A stretch of DNA of 64,000 bases from an uncultured Flavobacterium sp. (GCF_963422545.1 NZ_OY730256.1:102383-166382); one strand, 5' to 3'. Shown: positions 16,456-24,809, numbered from the stretch's first letter. Notes: generated by a model not told the origin, from the letters alone. Numbers and translations: made by a program.

Positions 16456-17229
16456 TTGAATAAACCAACCGACATAACGCAATTATATAACGCTCTTTTT
16501 CAAATTGAAGCTAAACTAAAATCTGCTGGTGAATACCCGATTCATAAGCGGTTAGACTTTGGGGGAATGTTTAATGATATTTATGAATTTTTGATTTCAA
16601 AAATCGATATAAAAAGTAAATATATCTTAGATGCAGGCTGTGGTGTGGGCTTTGGCAGCTTACTTTTTGCAAAAAACAATGCCGCAAAAGTTACCGGAAT
16701 CAGCGTTAGCGATTTAGAAATAGAAAGTGCTAATCGCAATAAAAATAAATATCATTTAGATAATGTTGATTTTAAAGTTAGCAATTTTGAAAATACTGAA
16801 TCTTGTAATTACGATTTAATTTTTTGTGTAGAATCACTCAAACATTCCTTAGACTTTGATAAGGATTTTAATGCATTATTAAGTGGTTTAAAGACGAATG
16901 GTAAGCTAATTATTGTTGATGATTTTTTTGAAGGCAAAATTACAACAGCAGCATGTGAGGATTTTATGTCTGATTGGAATTTAAATTTTTTATTTGCATT
17001 GTCGCATTTCTCTGATATGCCGCATAATTTTACACTAGAACTTGAGGATTTGACCCATTTTATGCCTAAAAAATCTTTATTTAAAATTAACATGCAGCTT
17101 CTGTTTTTTAAATTATTTAGGCGTAAGTCAATGTTTAAAAAGCTTTTTAAAGGTGGATTGTTACTTGATAAATTGTATGCTAAAAAGGCAATGAAATATC
17201 AATTAATTATTATAACAAAGCAAGAATGA
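16456..17229 (+). CDS. Class I SAM-dependent methyltransferase, second
   Basis: A protein of 257 aa from a TTG start at 16456, 1 nt after the previous stop. The next in-frame ATG is about 37 codons later and would remove residues before motif I, so TTG is preferred. Motif I is YILDAGCGVGFGSLLFA (about residues 56-72), followed by VTGISVSDLEIESANRN, as in cyclopropane/ubiquinone-type methyltransferases. The C-terminus is basic and hydrophobic (LLFFKLFRRKSMFKKLFKGG), which may contact the membrane. Overlaps the flippase gene by 4 nt. Confidence 0.8.
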   Translation: MNKPTDITQLYNALFQIEAKLKSAGEYPIHKRLDFGGMFNDIYEFLISKIDIKSKYILDAGCGVGFGSLLFAKNNAAKVTGISVSDLEIESANRNKNKYHLDNVDFKVSNFENTESCNYDLIFCVESLKHSLDFDKDFNALLSGLKTNGKLIIVDDFFEGKITTAACEDFMSDWNLNFLFALSHFSDMPHNFTLELEDLTHFMPKKSLFKINMQLLFFKLFRRKSMFKKLFKGGLLLDKLYAKKAMKYQLIIITKQE

Positions 17230-18641
17230 AGCATACATTAGTATATACGTTTTTAGGTGTTCTCCCTCCGATCATTAGTTTTGTTCTGTTACCTGTTTTT
17301 TTAAAATATTTAACTACAAATGAGTATGCAATATTGTCATTATCAAATGCTTTTTTTGCGGTATTTTCCATAGTTTTAAACTTAAAAGTAGACCAGGCGT
17401 TTAGACATATTTATTTTTTTGAACCGGATAATACGTCCAAACAGCTGGCATTGTTTAGAAATTTATTTAGTTTTCAGGTTATTATTTTTTGTTTTTGGAT
17501 GCTCATTATGTACTTATTTGGAAATCAGTTGTTTCATTTTATTTTTAAAAACAACTTTTCGTTTTTTCCTTATACTTTTGTAATGATGTTATCGCTATTT
17601 GTCAGCATGCTGAATGGCTTCTATTTTCTTTATTTACAAAATAAATTTGAAGTTAAGAAGTACAGTTTCTATTTTATTGTCAATATTTTACTTACACCTG
17701 TCTTACAGGTACTATGTATAAAAGTATTAAAATTAGGATTTTTATGGTTTTTGGTTTCGTCACTTTGTGCTAACCTGCTTGTATTTTTGTTGATTCTTTT
17801 TAATAACAGGCAGCTTTTTAAAATTGAATTTTCAAAATCTGTTATCAAAGAAGCGCTTCAGTTTTCGCTGCCATTTATTCCGTTTTTGATACTATACAAT
17901 TTAGAAAATCAATTAGACAGGTTTTTTATAGAGAAGTTTTTGCCGCTGGAAGATTTGGCACGTTATTCAGTTTTATTGAGCATTTCAAGTGCCATTTTCA
18001 TACTGTTTAATAGCCTGGATAATGCAATAAGGCCAGATTTATTTTCGATACTTTCCAGAAAAATGGAAGGTTTTGAATTGTTAATTCAGGAAAAAATGGA
18101 TTTTTATCTTTTAATAGGCCTTTTGGCACTAAGTTTTTTATCAGCTTTTGGCGTAAATATTCATTGGTTTTTAAATCATTCAAAATATAATGGCATAAGT
18201 TTCTATTTTCCGATAGTAGCCCTTGCATTTTTACCATTAATTTTATTGCGTTTTCTGGCACTAATTCTAATGTATGAAAACAAAATTAAAAAGATTAATT
18301 ATTTTACAGCGGGTAAAATGGTATTGATGACAATTTTGTTTTATTTTTTAGTACCCAAGATGAAAATTAATGGCGCGCTAATGACGATCGGTATTTCAAA
18401 CTTGTTGAATGTTTGTATTTTTTACAAGATCCTTCATATAAAAATACTTCGCGCTCGAAAGATATATTTTTATATTACTTTTTTTGTATTATTAAATAGT
18501 GTGATGTTATTTTTGAATAAATCGACACTTGTATCTTCAATAGCTATTCTTCAATTTGGTCTTTTTGTTTTGATATTTCTGATAAAATATCAAAAGGAAT
18601 TAAGAAAACAATGGCAACCATTTAAAAATAATCTGACATGA
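17226..18641 (+). CDS. Wzx-like polysaccharide/lipid flippase (MOP superfamily)
   Basis: A protein of 471 aa with 12-14 predicted membrane helices over the whole length. The N-terminus (VLPPIISFVLLPVFLKYLTTNEYAILSL) is typical of the polysaccharide-transport family that flips undecaprenyl- or lipid-linked sugars across the inner membrane. It overlaps the preceding methyltransferase and the following reductase by 4 nt each. Its presence argues that the product is lipid-linked and exported. Confidence 0.85.
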   Translation: MKHTLVYTFLGVLPPIISFVLLPVFLKYLTTNEYAILSLSNAFFAVFSIVLNLKVDQAFRHIYFFEPDNTSKQLALFRNLFSFQVIIFCFWMLIMYLFGNQLFHFIFKNNFSFFPYTFVMMLSLFVSMLNGFYFLYLQNKFEVKKYSFYFIVNILLTPVLQVLCIKVLKLGFLWFLVSSLCANLLVFLLILFNNRQLFKIEFSKSVIKEALQFSLPFIPFLILYNLENQLDRFFIEKFLPLEDLARYSVLLSISSAIFILFNSLDNAIRPDLFSILSRKMEGFELLIQEKMDFYLLIGLLALSFLSAFGVNIHWFLNHSKYNGISFYFPIVALAFLPLILLRFLALILMYENKIKKINYFTAGKMVLMTILFYFLVPKMKINGALMTIGISNLLNVCIFYKILHIKILRARKIYFYITFFVLLNSVMLFLNKSTLVSSIAILQFGLFVLIFLIKYQKELRKQWQPFKNNLT

Positions 18642-19531
18642 AAATTAAGCCTGCCTATTGGGATTTATTATTAAATATAAAAGAAACTTATCAAAGCGTT
18701 GATGCATCGATAGAAACGCTAAGTATTACTTATGAATATAATGTCATAAAAAGTACAGATGCATCTTTGTCAGAATATCTGGCAGTCATTTGCTTTTATC
18801 CTTATAAAGAAAAAGATGCTTTTTTTGAAGTTTTATATAGTAAGGCTTTTCCAAAACAGCTGAAAAATGTTTTTAAACTGTATTTGGACTATATATTAGT
18901 AAACAAACATTCAAAAACACCTTTTACCTGTGTTCACGTAGCACAAACTATTGATGGTAAAATTGCGACCGTGTCCAAAAAATCTAAATGGATTGGCAAT
19001 CAGGAAAATTTAATTCATAACCACCGAATAAGAGCACTGGTTGACGCAATACTTATTGGCGGTAATACATTTAGGATTGACAGACCGAAGCTGGATGTAA
19101 GGCATGTAAAAGGCAAAAACCCTATTAAAGCCATAATTGCAAATTCACCTTTGGAACTTGAAGATTTAACACCGGGCAAAACATATCTTTTTAGCTGCAA
19201 AAATTTGTCGTATAATCATATGCCTCCCGATGTAGAAGTAGTTAATATCAGCGATGGGACTGAGTGTATACCTATAAAAACATTATTAGAGGTTTTGAAA
19301 CAAAATGGTGTACATTCAGTTCTTGTAGAAGGAGGGGCTTTAACAATTAGAAGATTTATTGAACACAAAATGTTGTCAAGAATAGAGTTTCATATTGCCC
19401 CAATGTTATTTGGTTCAGGTAAAAACGGAATTGAATTGCAGGAAATTCAGGATTTAAACGAGGCAATATGTTTAAATAATCCAAAGTATTATAATATAGG
19501 AAATGCTATAATGATAGTTTCAAATTTATAG
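18638..19531 (+). CDS. RibD C-terminal-type (diaminopyrimidine) reductase
   Basis: A protein of 297 aa. The C-terminal 200 residues are the RibD reductase / dihydrofolate-reductase fold: VAQTIDGKIATVSKKSKWIG, HRIRALVDAILIGGNTFRIDRP, SVLVEGGALTIRRFIE and PMLFGSGKNGIE. The first 90 residues have no cytidine-deaminase zinc motif, so there is no RibD deaminase half. Enzymes of this type reduce the ribosyl chain of the RibA product to ribityl. The N-terminal domain of about 90 aa is unrecognised. Overlaps the flippase gene by 4 nt. Confidence 0.8.
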   Translation: MKIKPAYWDLLLNIKETYQSVDASIETLSITYEYNVIKSTDASLSEYLAVICFYPYKEKDAFFEVLYSKAFPKQLKNVFKLYLDYILVNKHSKTPFTCVHVAQTIDGKIATVSKKSKWIGNQENLIHNHRIRALVDAILIGGNTFRIDRPKLDVRHVKGKNPIKAIIANSPLELEDLTPGKTYLFSCKNLSYNHMPPDVEVVNISDGTECIPIKTLLEVLKQNGVHSVLVEGGALTIRRFIEHKMLSRIEFHIAPMLFGSGKNGIELQEIQDLNEAICLNNPKYYNIGNAIMIVSNL

Positions 19532-19534
19532 TTT

Positions 19535-20482
19535 ATGAAAGCAAAGGCATTTTGGCATAACAATAAAAACACATCCGAAATAAAAACTGAACAGCTTAAT
19601 TTTAGTAATATAAATCAAGCTGTTAAAATGCACGCCAGGTATTCTTCAATAAGTATAGGTACAGAAAAACTCGTTGCTAACGGCGAAATACCCCTAGATC
19701 TTTATACTAAAATGAAAGTGAATTACATGGGAGGTGGTTTTTATTTCCCTATAAAATATGGCTATTCATTAGTGGGAGAAACTGATGACCATAGATGGGC
19801 ACATGTTATGCATCCACATCAAGACCAAATTATAGTTAATGATGATGATTGTTATTTTTTCTCTCAGGAAGACATAGATCCTGTCGCTGCTACTCAGTTT
19901 TCTAATCTCGAAACGGTAATTAATGCCATTTGGACATCTAAAGTAAAAGAAACAGATATCGTTTTAGTCTGTGGTACAGGAAGCATCGGTATTTTATTGG
20001 CACAAACAATAAAAAAATATATTGGAGCGACAGTATTTGTTCAGGAAATAAATCCGGTAAAAAAAGAAAAATTAAAAGACTTTGGGTTTGATTTATGTGC
20101 AAATAACCTCGAATATGATATTACATTTAATGTATCTGCCAACGAAAAAGGCTTGCAATATTGTATCGATCATACTGTTGAAGAAGGAAAAATAATAGAG
20201 TTAAGCTGGTATGGAAATAACCCTGTTTTGCTGCAATTAGGTGGAAATTTTCATTATAAAAGACTGCAGATTATTAGTTCACAAGTATCTTCAATACCAC
20301 ATGAAAAAAAAGAAGTTTATAACTTTTTGACCCGAAAACAATTAGTAGAACATTTACTTAAAACCATTGATTATAAGGTTTTTATATCGAATACAATTCT
20401 CTTTGATGAGCTGCCTCTTTATTTTGATCAAATTAGGAAAAACAAACCCAATGAAGATTTCATAACTATAGTAAAATATTAA
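19535..20482 (+). CDS. MDR-superfamily (zinc-type alcohol) dehydrogenase, divergent
   Basis: A protein of 315 aa. The Rossmann part has VLVCGTGSIGILLAQTI (residues about 145-161), FVQEINPVKKEKLKDFG, then a degenerate domain. The N-terminal domain has YSSISIGTEKLV, which resembles BchC-like members rather than classic ADH; the usual catalytic Cys and structural-zinc Cys cluster are not seen. It starts 3 nt after the reductase gene and precedes the PTPS homolog, suggesting oxidation or reduction of a side-chain alcohol of the same intermediate. Confidence 0.75.
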   Translation: MKAKAFWHNNKNTSEIKTEQLNFSNINQAVKMHARYSSISIGTEKLVANGEIPLDLYTKMKVNYMGGGFYFPIKYGYSLVGETDDHRWAHVMHPHQDQIIVNDDDCYFFSQEDIDPVAATQFSNLETVINAIWTSKVKETDIVLVCGTGSIGILLAQTIKKYIGATVFVQEINPVKKEKLKDFGFDLCANNLEYDITFNVSANEKGLQYCIDHTVEEGKIIELSWYGNNPVLLQLGGNFHYKRLQIISSQVSSIPHEKKEVYNFLTRKQLVEHLLKTIDYKVFISNTILFDELPLYFDQIRKNKPNEDFITIVKY

Positions 20483-20497
20483 CCCAAACATAAAAAT

Positions 20498-20872
20498 ATG
20501 TATTTTGTAAAAATTAGAGAAAGCATGATGATTGCCCACTCCTTAAAACATCCTTTTTTTGGACCGGCGCAAAATGTACATGGAGCAACGTTTGTAGTAG
20601 ACGTAACATTTAAAACCACAAACCTTGATAAACATAATGTTGTTATTGATATTGGTTTGGCGCATAAAGTAGTAAAAGACATATTGTCAAAACTTGATTA
20701 TCAAAATTTAGACGATTTGGATATTTTTAAAGGTAAACTCACCACCACAGAGTTTATAGCCCGATATGTCTATGACGAAGTAAGTTTAAAAGTGAAATCT
20801 TATTTTGAAGGTAAAATCGGCGTTTCAATAAAAGAAAATCCCAATGCCTGGGCTGGTTTTGAAGAGAATTAA
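20498..20872 (+). CDS. PTPS/QueD-family protein with altered active site
   Basis: A protein of 124 aa, the size of bacterial QueD. The fold is recognised from MMIAHSLKHPFFG, VHGATFVVDVTF, VIDIGLAHKVVKDIL, LDYQNLDD, TTTEFIARYVYD and SIKENPNAWAGF. The usual zinc ligands are His, and a His-x-His pair. Here His14 and His28 remain, but the last is Ala30 (HGA). The catalytic Cys that normally precedes HGH is absent (GPAQNVHG). Glu113 is in the place of the pterin-binding Glu. It therefore probably does not do the standard PTPS or QueD reaction. It lies 15 nt after the dehydrogenase gene. Confidence 0.8.
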   Translation: MYFVKIRESMMIAHSLKHPFFGPAQNVHGATFVVDVTFKTTNLDKHNVVIDIGLAHKVVKDILSKLDYQNLDDLDIFKGKLTTTEFIARYVYDEVSLKVKSYFEGKIGVSIKENPNAWAGFEEN

Positions 20873-20913
20873 TACAACGACAGGCTTTACAAGACATAAT
20901 AATAAACGATAAT

Positions 20914-22608
20914 ATGATTGCAGTTACTATTTATTTATTTCTTAATTTTTTGCTATTTGTTCCTTTGTATTTTTTTAATAAAGAAACCTCAACCTTTTCA
21001 CCTATAAACCAAATATTCAGGCAAAAAAGCTTGCGATTAGCAGGTGTAGCAGTATTTGCACGAATGAATAAAGACATATTTCGACTAAACATAGAGTTCA
21101 CAATAGTTATACTCTTGCTGTCAATATTGAAAAATTATATTAATTTTCAATACATAGCTGTTCCATATCAAATATATTATATACTTACCTTAATTGTATT
21201 TTACTATCACTACAGCATTTATGGCATTTACAATACTTTTCCTGCTATTAATTCTGATTTTCAGCTAATTATAGAAGGTTTAAAAATTGCATGGGCTGGC
21301 TATAAAAAGCAATTATTACTTGGTATTGGTGTTTTTTTAATTTTATTAGTTCTTATCATTAAGTTAAACACCATATTGCTTGGACAAATTCAAAATACGA
21401 ATGTCATAATATTAAAGATACTCGCATCAATTATTATATTCATACCACTTAGACACTTTTTTTTTCGGCGTATAAACTATATTTATCTTCAGACAGAAAA
21501 CCATTTTGAACATTATTCAGGCATGGAAATTCAGGCTCTTTCATTTTTAATCAGTTCGAATATCTTTTTTAGTAAAAAAGCAAAGAGCGAGATAGATTTA
21601 ATACCTCAGATTTATAACAAAACTAAGCTTATATTATCACAAGATCAAACGTTAAAGCAAAGCCCTAACATCTATTTTATAGCCTTGGAATCCTACGGAG
21701 CCATTTTATACGAAAACGAAGCATATACCCAGCCGTACATTCAACTATTGGAAACCATGCACCAAAAAATTCAAAATGACCAATGGCATGTGACAAGTTT
21801 TTTATCAAATTCACCCGTAAGCGGCGGCGGCTCATGGATGGCATTTTTTTCTATTCTCAAAGGCATACAAATAAAAACAGATTCCCTTTACCGTAAATTA
21901 GTCCAGCTAAGGGATCAATATCCTGTGCAATCCATTTTCACCGTATTAAAAAAATTTCAGTATAACACCTTCTTGGTTTCAGGAATTGGAGGGTTTGAAA
22001 ATTTAAAAGTACCATGGAAAGAAATTTTAGAATTTGCAGATGTACAAGATATCGTTACCCACAAAGATCTCAATTATATAGGTCCGTTATTTATTTTTGA
22101 GTCAGCACCAGATCAGTACTTTCTTAATCGGTCAATTCAAATCATGAAAGAAAAGAGTCAGGGTAAGCCACTCGCCTTTTTTGTAGAAACGCTCAATTCT
22201 CATTACGATTTTTATACCCCCACCGTACTTTTGGATCAATGGGAAGACTGTAATACTACCTCTTTAGAGGATTACAGACCAACAGATTCAAATAACAATA
22301 ACAAAGAGAATTACTTTGAAGCCATTAAATATCAATTAAAGACCATTGAAAACTTAATTGTAAACGAGCCGGAAGATACTATTTTTGTCATTTTCGGAGA
22401 TCACCAGCCACCAATGATAACAACTGATCAAAACTCGTTCAAAACCCCTGTACATATCATTTCAAAGAACAAAGATTTTATTGAATTATGGCATCAAAAA
22501 AAATTTTCAAATAATCTCATCATAGATATTGAAAAAACACCAATCGTCCATCATCATGAATTAAAAAACTTATTTCTAGAATGCTTTTTACAGCAATATT
22601 CAGTCTAA
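20914..22608 (+). CDS. LTA synthase-like sulfatase-fold phosphotransferase (cluster member)
   Basis: A protein of 564 aa. Five membrane helices lie in residues 1-185, then an external sulfatase-fold domain. Catalytic positions by analogy with LtaS are Glu259 (IALESYGA), nucleophile Ser307 (VSGGGSWMAFF), His in ETLNSHYDFYTP and Asp-His in IFGDHQPP. Such enzymes transfer a phospho-alcohol from a phospholipid to an outside acceptor. It is the last gene of the island cluster, 41 nt behind the PTPS homolog. It fits a role in adding or receiving the head group outside the membrane. It is not a close relative of the 5836-7821 protein by eye. Confidence 0.8.
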   Translation: MIAVTIYLFLNFLLFVPLYFFNKETSTFSPINQIFRQKSLRLAGVAVFARMNKDIFRLNIEFTIVILLLSILKNYINFQYIAVPYQIYYILTLIVFYYHYSIYGIYNTFPAINSDFQLIIEGLKIAWAGYKKQLLLGIGVFLILLVLIIKLNTILLGQIQNTNVIILKILASIIIFIPLRHFFFRRINYIYLQTENHFEHYSGMEIQALSFLISSNIFFSKKAKSEIDLIPQIYNKTKLILSQDQTLKQSPNIYFIALESYGAILYENEAYTQPYIQLLETMHQKIQNDQWHVTSFLSNSPVSGGGSWMAFFSILKGIQIKTDSLYRKLVQLRDQYPVQSIFTVLKKFQYNTFLVSGIGGFENLKVPWKEILEFADVQDIVTHKDLNYIGPLFIFESAPDQYFLNRSIQIMKEKSQGKPLAFFVETLNSHYDFYTPTVLLDQWEDCNTTSLEDYRPTDSNNNNKENYFEAIKYQLKTIENLIVNEPEDTIFVIFGDHQPPMITTDQNSFKTPVHIISKNKDFIELWHQKKFSNNLIIDIEKTPIVHHHELKNLFLECFLQQYSV

Positions 22609-22867
22609 GGCTATGTGCTGTCAGTAGATATATTATTTTGTATAGATCATAAAATAAATAAGACAAGGATAGAAATTTATTTCAATATAATATTTTGGTT
22701 GCATTTATTATTTTTACAAACTTAGAATTAAGTTTAAATGAACTAAATGTATCAGTTTAAGACAATAAACTTGGTAGTCAAGCACTTCTCTTTTCAAATC
22801 ACTGTTAACTCGCTTAAACTCTGAAAATCTTCTAGCAAAAGGTTCGAATTTTATACCAAGCAGTTCT

Positions 22868-22983
22868 CTAAAAAGGTAAAACACACAAAATGTGTTTTAC
22901 CTTTTTTTGTTTCTAAACTTATTTCCGTTTATTAATTCTACATTAAATTTAACTTAAAAAAAAGTATTGATATATCAAAAATA
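22868..22983 (+). repeat. Island flank repeat, right copy
   Basis: Matches 12588-12702 and runs straight into the promoter of tRNA array 2. The 259 nt between the end of the phosphotransferase gene and this repeat hold nothing I recognise, apart from a tRNA-T-loop-like GGTTCGAATTT near 22842. Confidence 0.85.
22871..22908 (+). terminator. Terminator in the right island repeat
   Basis: AAAGGTAAAACACA-caaaa-TGTGTTTTACCTTT followed by T7; probably ends the cluster transcript. Confidence 0.8.
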
Positions 22984-22997
22984 ACTCGCTATATTTG
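22967..22997 (+). promoter_or_regulatory. Promoter of tRNA array 2
   Basis: TTG at 22967 and TATATTTG at 22990-22997 with 20 nt between; tRNA starts 27 nt later. Confidence 0.65.
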
Positions 22998-23023
22998 CAC
23001 CCGCGTTCAAGGAAAGAAATTAT

Positions 23024-23096
23024 GACTCGATAGCTCAGTTGGTAGAGCACATCACTTTTAATGATGGGGTCCTGGGTTCGAGCCCCAGTCGGGTCA
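23024..23096 (+). tRNA. tRNA-Lys (anticodon TTT), third copy
   Basis: Identical to 11469-11541. Confidence 0.97.
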
Positions 23097-23136
23097 CAAA
23101 ATTTGTGATTTAACAAATACTTTTCTTGATAGCAAT

Positions 23137-23209
23137 GACTCGATAGCTCAGTTGGTAGAGCACATCACTTTTAATGATGGGGTCCTGGGTTCGAGCCCCA
23201 GTCGGGTCA
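23137..23209 (+). tRNA. tRNA-Lys (anticodon TTT), fourth copy
   Basis: Identical to the other three tRNA-Lys genes; the 40-nt spacer before it differs from that of array 1 by one base. Confidence 0.97.
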
Positions 23210-23210
23210 C

Positions 23211-23245
23211 AAAAAGGTTGTTCGCCATGCGAATGACCTTTTTTC
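23211..23245 (+). terminator. Hairpin between tRNA-Lys and tRNA-Leu in array 2
   Basis: AAAAGGTTGTTCG-loop-CGAATGACCTTTT, the counterpart of 11656-11689 with a changed loop. Confidence 0.6.
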
Positions 23246-23251
23246 ATTTTA

Positions 23252-23334
23252 GGCCACGTGGAGAAACGGTAGACTTGCCATCTTGAGGGGGTGGTGCTCG
23301 TAAGGGCGTGTGGGTTCAAATCCCACCGTGGTCA
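23252..23334 (+). tRNA. tRNA-Leu (anticodon GAG), second copy
   Basis: Identical to 11696-11778. Confidence 0.93.
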
Positions 23335-23344
23335 CAATAAAATT

Positions 23345-23382
23345 AAAAAGCCTGTAAAGTATTGATTTTACAGGCTTTTTTT
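23345..23382 (+). terminator. Terminator of tRNA array 2
   Basis: AAAGCCTGTAAAgtattgaTTTTACAGGCTTT followed by T run. The stem sequence differs from that of array 1, so homology ends near here. Confidence 0.85.
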
Positions 23383-23451
23383 AAACAAAAATTAGAGCAA
23401 AAAAAAATATTCTCTGAGTGACTGATTCCAAGTAGCATATTAAAAGTAATA

Positions 23452-24015
23452 ATGAAAGACCGAAAAAAACAACTCATTTCATATTTAAACAATTGCCCGG
23501 AAATTATTGAGACATTAAGCAAATGTAATGACTATGGCTTAACAGACTATTATTTAGCAGGCGGAGCAATAACTCAATTGATATGGAATAATATCCTTGG
23601 CAGACCTAACCTTGAAAAAGTGAAAGATTTTGATATTGTTTACTACTCTGACACCGAAGATAGATTATTAGAAAAATTACATCAGACGAATATTAAAAAA
23701 ATAGTAACACATAACTTCCAACTAGACATTACAAACCAAGCATATGTTTACGAATGGTATCCCAAAAAATTTGGAAGCGTTATTGACAAATTTAAAAGAA
23801 CTGAAGACGGTATTGAAACTTGGTTGCCTGCATTTGCAATTGGAGTAAGGTTGTCGTCAGACAAATTTGAAATTTTTGAACCTTATGGACTTGATGATGC
23901 TTTTGATATGATTGTTCGACCTAATAAATTAACGATGACAAAAGACAATTATGCAAAAATGACTGAAAGTTTTAAAAGCAGATGGCACAATATACATGTC
24001 TTACCTTGGGAGTAA
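23452..24015 (+). CDS. Nucleotidyltransferase family protein (NTP_transf_6-like)
   Basis: A protein of 187 aa. YYLAGGAITQLIWNNILGRP followed by VKDFDIVYYS carries the nucleotidyltransferase-fold G-G and D-x-D signature. HNFQLDITNQ and FAIGVRLSSDKFEIFEPYGLDDAFDMIVRPN follow the pattern of the uncharacterised family annotated as nucleotidyltransferase (formerly DUF925). The substrate is unknown. It lies just downstream of tRNA array 2 and has no operon partner. Confidence 0.7.
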   Translation: MKDRKKQLISYLNNCPEIIETLSKCNDYGLTDYYLAGGAITQLIWNNILGRPNLEKVKDFDIVYYSDTEDRLLEKLHQTNIKKIVTHNFQLDITNQAYVYEWYPKKFGSVIDKFKRTEDGIETWLPAFAIGVRLSSDKFEIFEPYGLDDAFDMIVRPNKLTMTKDNYAKMTESFKSRWHNIHVLPWE

Positions 24016-24077
24016 ATAAAACAATAACGAATAATTACAGAACAACATACTGCTAACATGGCACCTATATAAAAAAA

Positions 24078-24251
24078 ATGCTAAGAAAATCATCTAACAT
24101 CGTCATTTTAAATCAATTCAATGATGATGCAAAATCCTTATTTTCTCTTTCCTTTCCTGTCAAAGCACTTAATAAAATTAATTACGATTATTTCACAAAA
24201 CAATTTCCCTTGCAAAATAAAACTTTCTTAAATTCGTTTCTGAATTATTAA
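24078..24251 (+). CDS. Possible small or truncated ORF, unknown
   Basis: An ATG at 24078 opens 57 codons (MLRKSSNIVILNQFNDDAK...). It has no clear ribosome-binding site or promoter and could be the N-terminal remnant of a larger gene. The last part is hydrophobic and aromatic-rich. I cannot assign it to a family. Confidence 0.25.
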   Translation: MLRKSSNIVILNQFNDDAKSLFSLSFPVKALNKINYDYFTKQFPLQNKTFLNSFLNY

Positions 24252-24278
24252 CCTACTAACCTAATCCCAAATTGGTTT

Positions 24279-24779
24279 ATGAAAAAATTATTACCCCTAT
24301 TACTTATTATGATCAGTTGCTCAACCTGGTCACAAACCGCAGAAATTTATTTTAACAAAGCTTTTAACAAAGCTGCAACCGGAAATTACAAAAGCGCTAT
24401 TAGCGATTACACAAAAGCCATTAACATGAGCCCTAAATTTGTCGAGGCTTATCAAAATCGCGGTGTTGCAAAATACCAATTGAATGACTTAAAAGGCGCA
24501 ATGACCGACTTTAGCAAAACAATCGAACTTGACAATATGAATGCCGATGCTTTTACGGGCCGTGCAAACGTAAACTTCAAACTGTCAAAATTTCACGAAG
24601 CTATTCAAGACTGTACTTCTTCACTTGGTTTAAACCCAAGAGATTATGTTGCTTACAATTTACGAGGTTTAGCTTACAATAAAATCGGAGACAAAAAGAA
24701 TTCCTGTAAAGACTTTTCAAAAGCAATCGAGCTGGGAAGCCAAAGTGCTATCAAAAACAAAGTAACTTTTTGTAAATAA
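24279..24779 (+). CDS. Secreted TPR-repeat protein
   Basis: A protein of 166 aa with a signal peptide (residues 1-18, ending at about TWSQ). It is followed by three to four tetratricopeptide repeats (AIYFNKAFNKAATGNYKSAI, AYQNRGVAKYQLNDLKGAM, AFTGRANVNFKLSKFHEAI, AYNLRGLAYNKIGDKKNS). It is a periplasmic scaffold or binding protein of unknown partner, monocistronic, with its own terminator at 24810-24847. Confidence 0.8.
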   Translation: MKKLLPLLLIMISCSTWSQTAEIYFNKAFNKAATGNYKSAISDYTKAINMSPKFVEAYQNRGVAKYQLNDLKGAMTDFSKTIELDNMNADAFTGRANVNFKLSKFHEAIQDCTSSLGLNPRDYVAYNLRGLAYNKIGDKKNSCKDFSKAIELGSQSAIKNKVTFCK

Positions 24780-24809
24780 TACAAAGTCACTTAATGCATT
24801 AATACAAAA

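Noticed and set aside
12847..22608. Reading the island cluster as a riboflavin or queuosine operon
   Set aside because: ribB, ribE, ribH, queC, queE and queF are absent, the PTPS homolog lacks its catalytic Cys, and membrane enzymes fill the run.
23110..23319. 69-codon open frame on the minus strand across the tRNA array
   Set aside because: It covers two tRNA genes and cannot be a normal protein gene.
11400..23400. Prophage or integrative element at the tRNA locus
   Set aside because: No integrase, recombinase, portal, terminase or conjugation gene is seen; the repeats are tRNA arrays.
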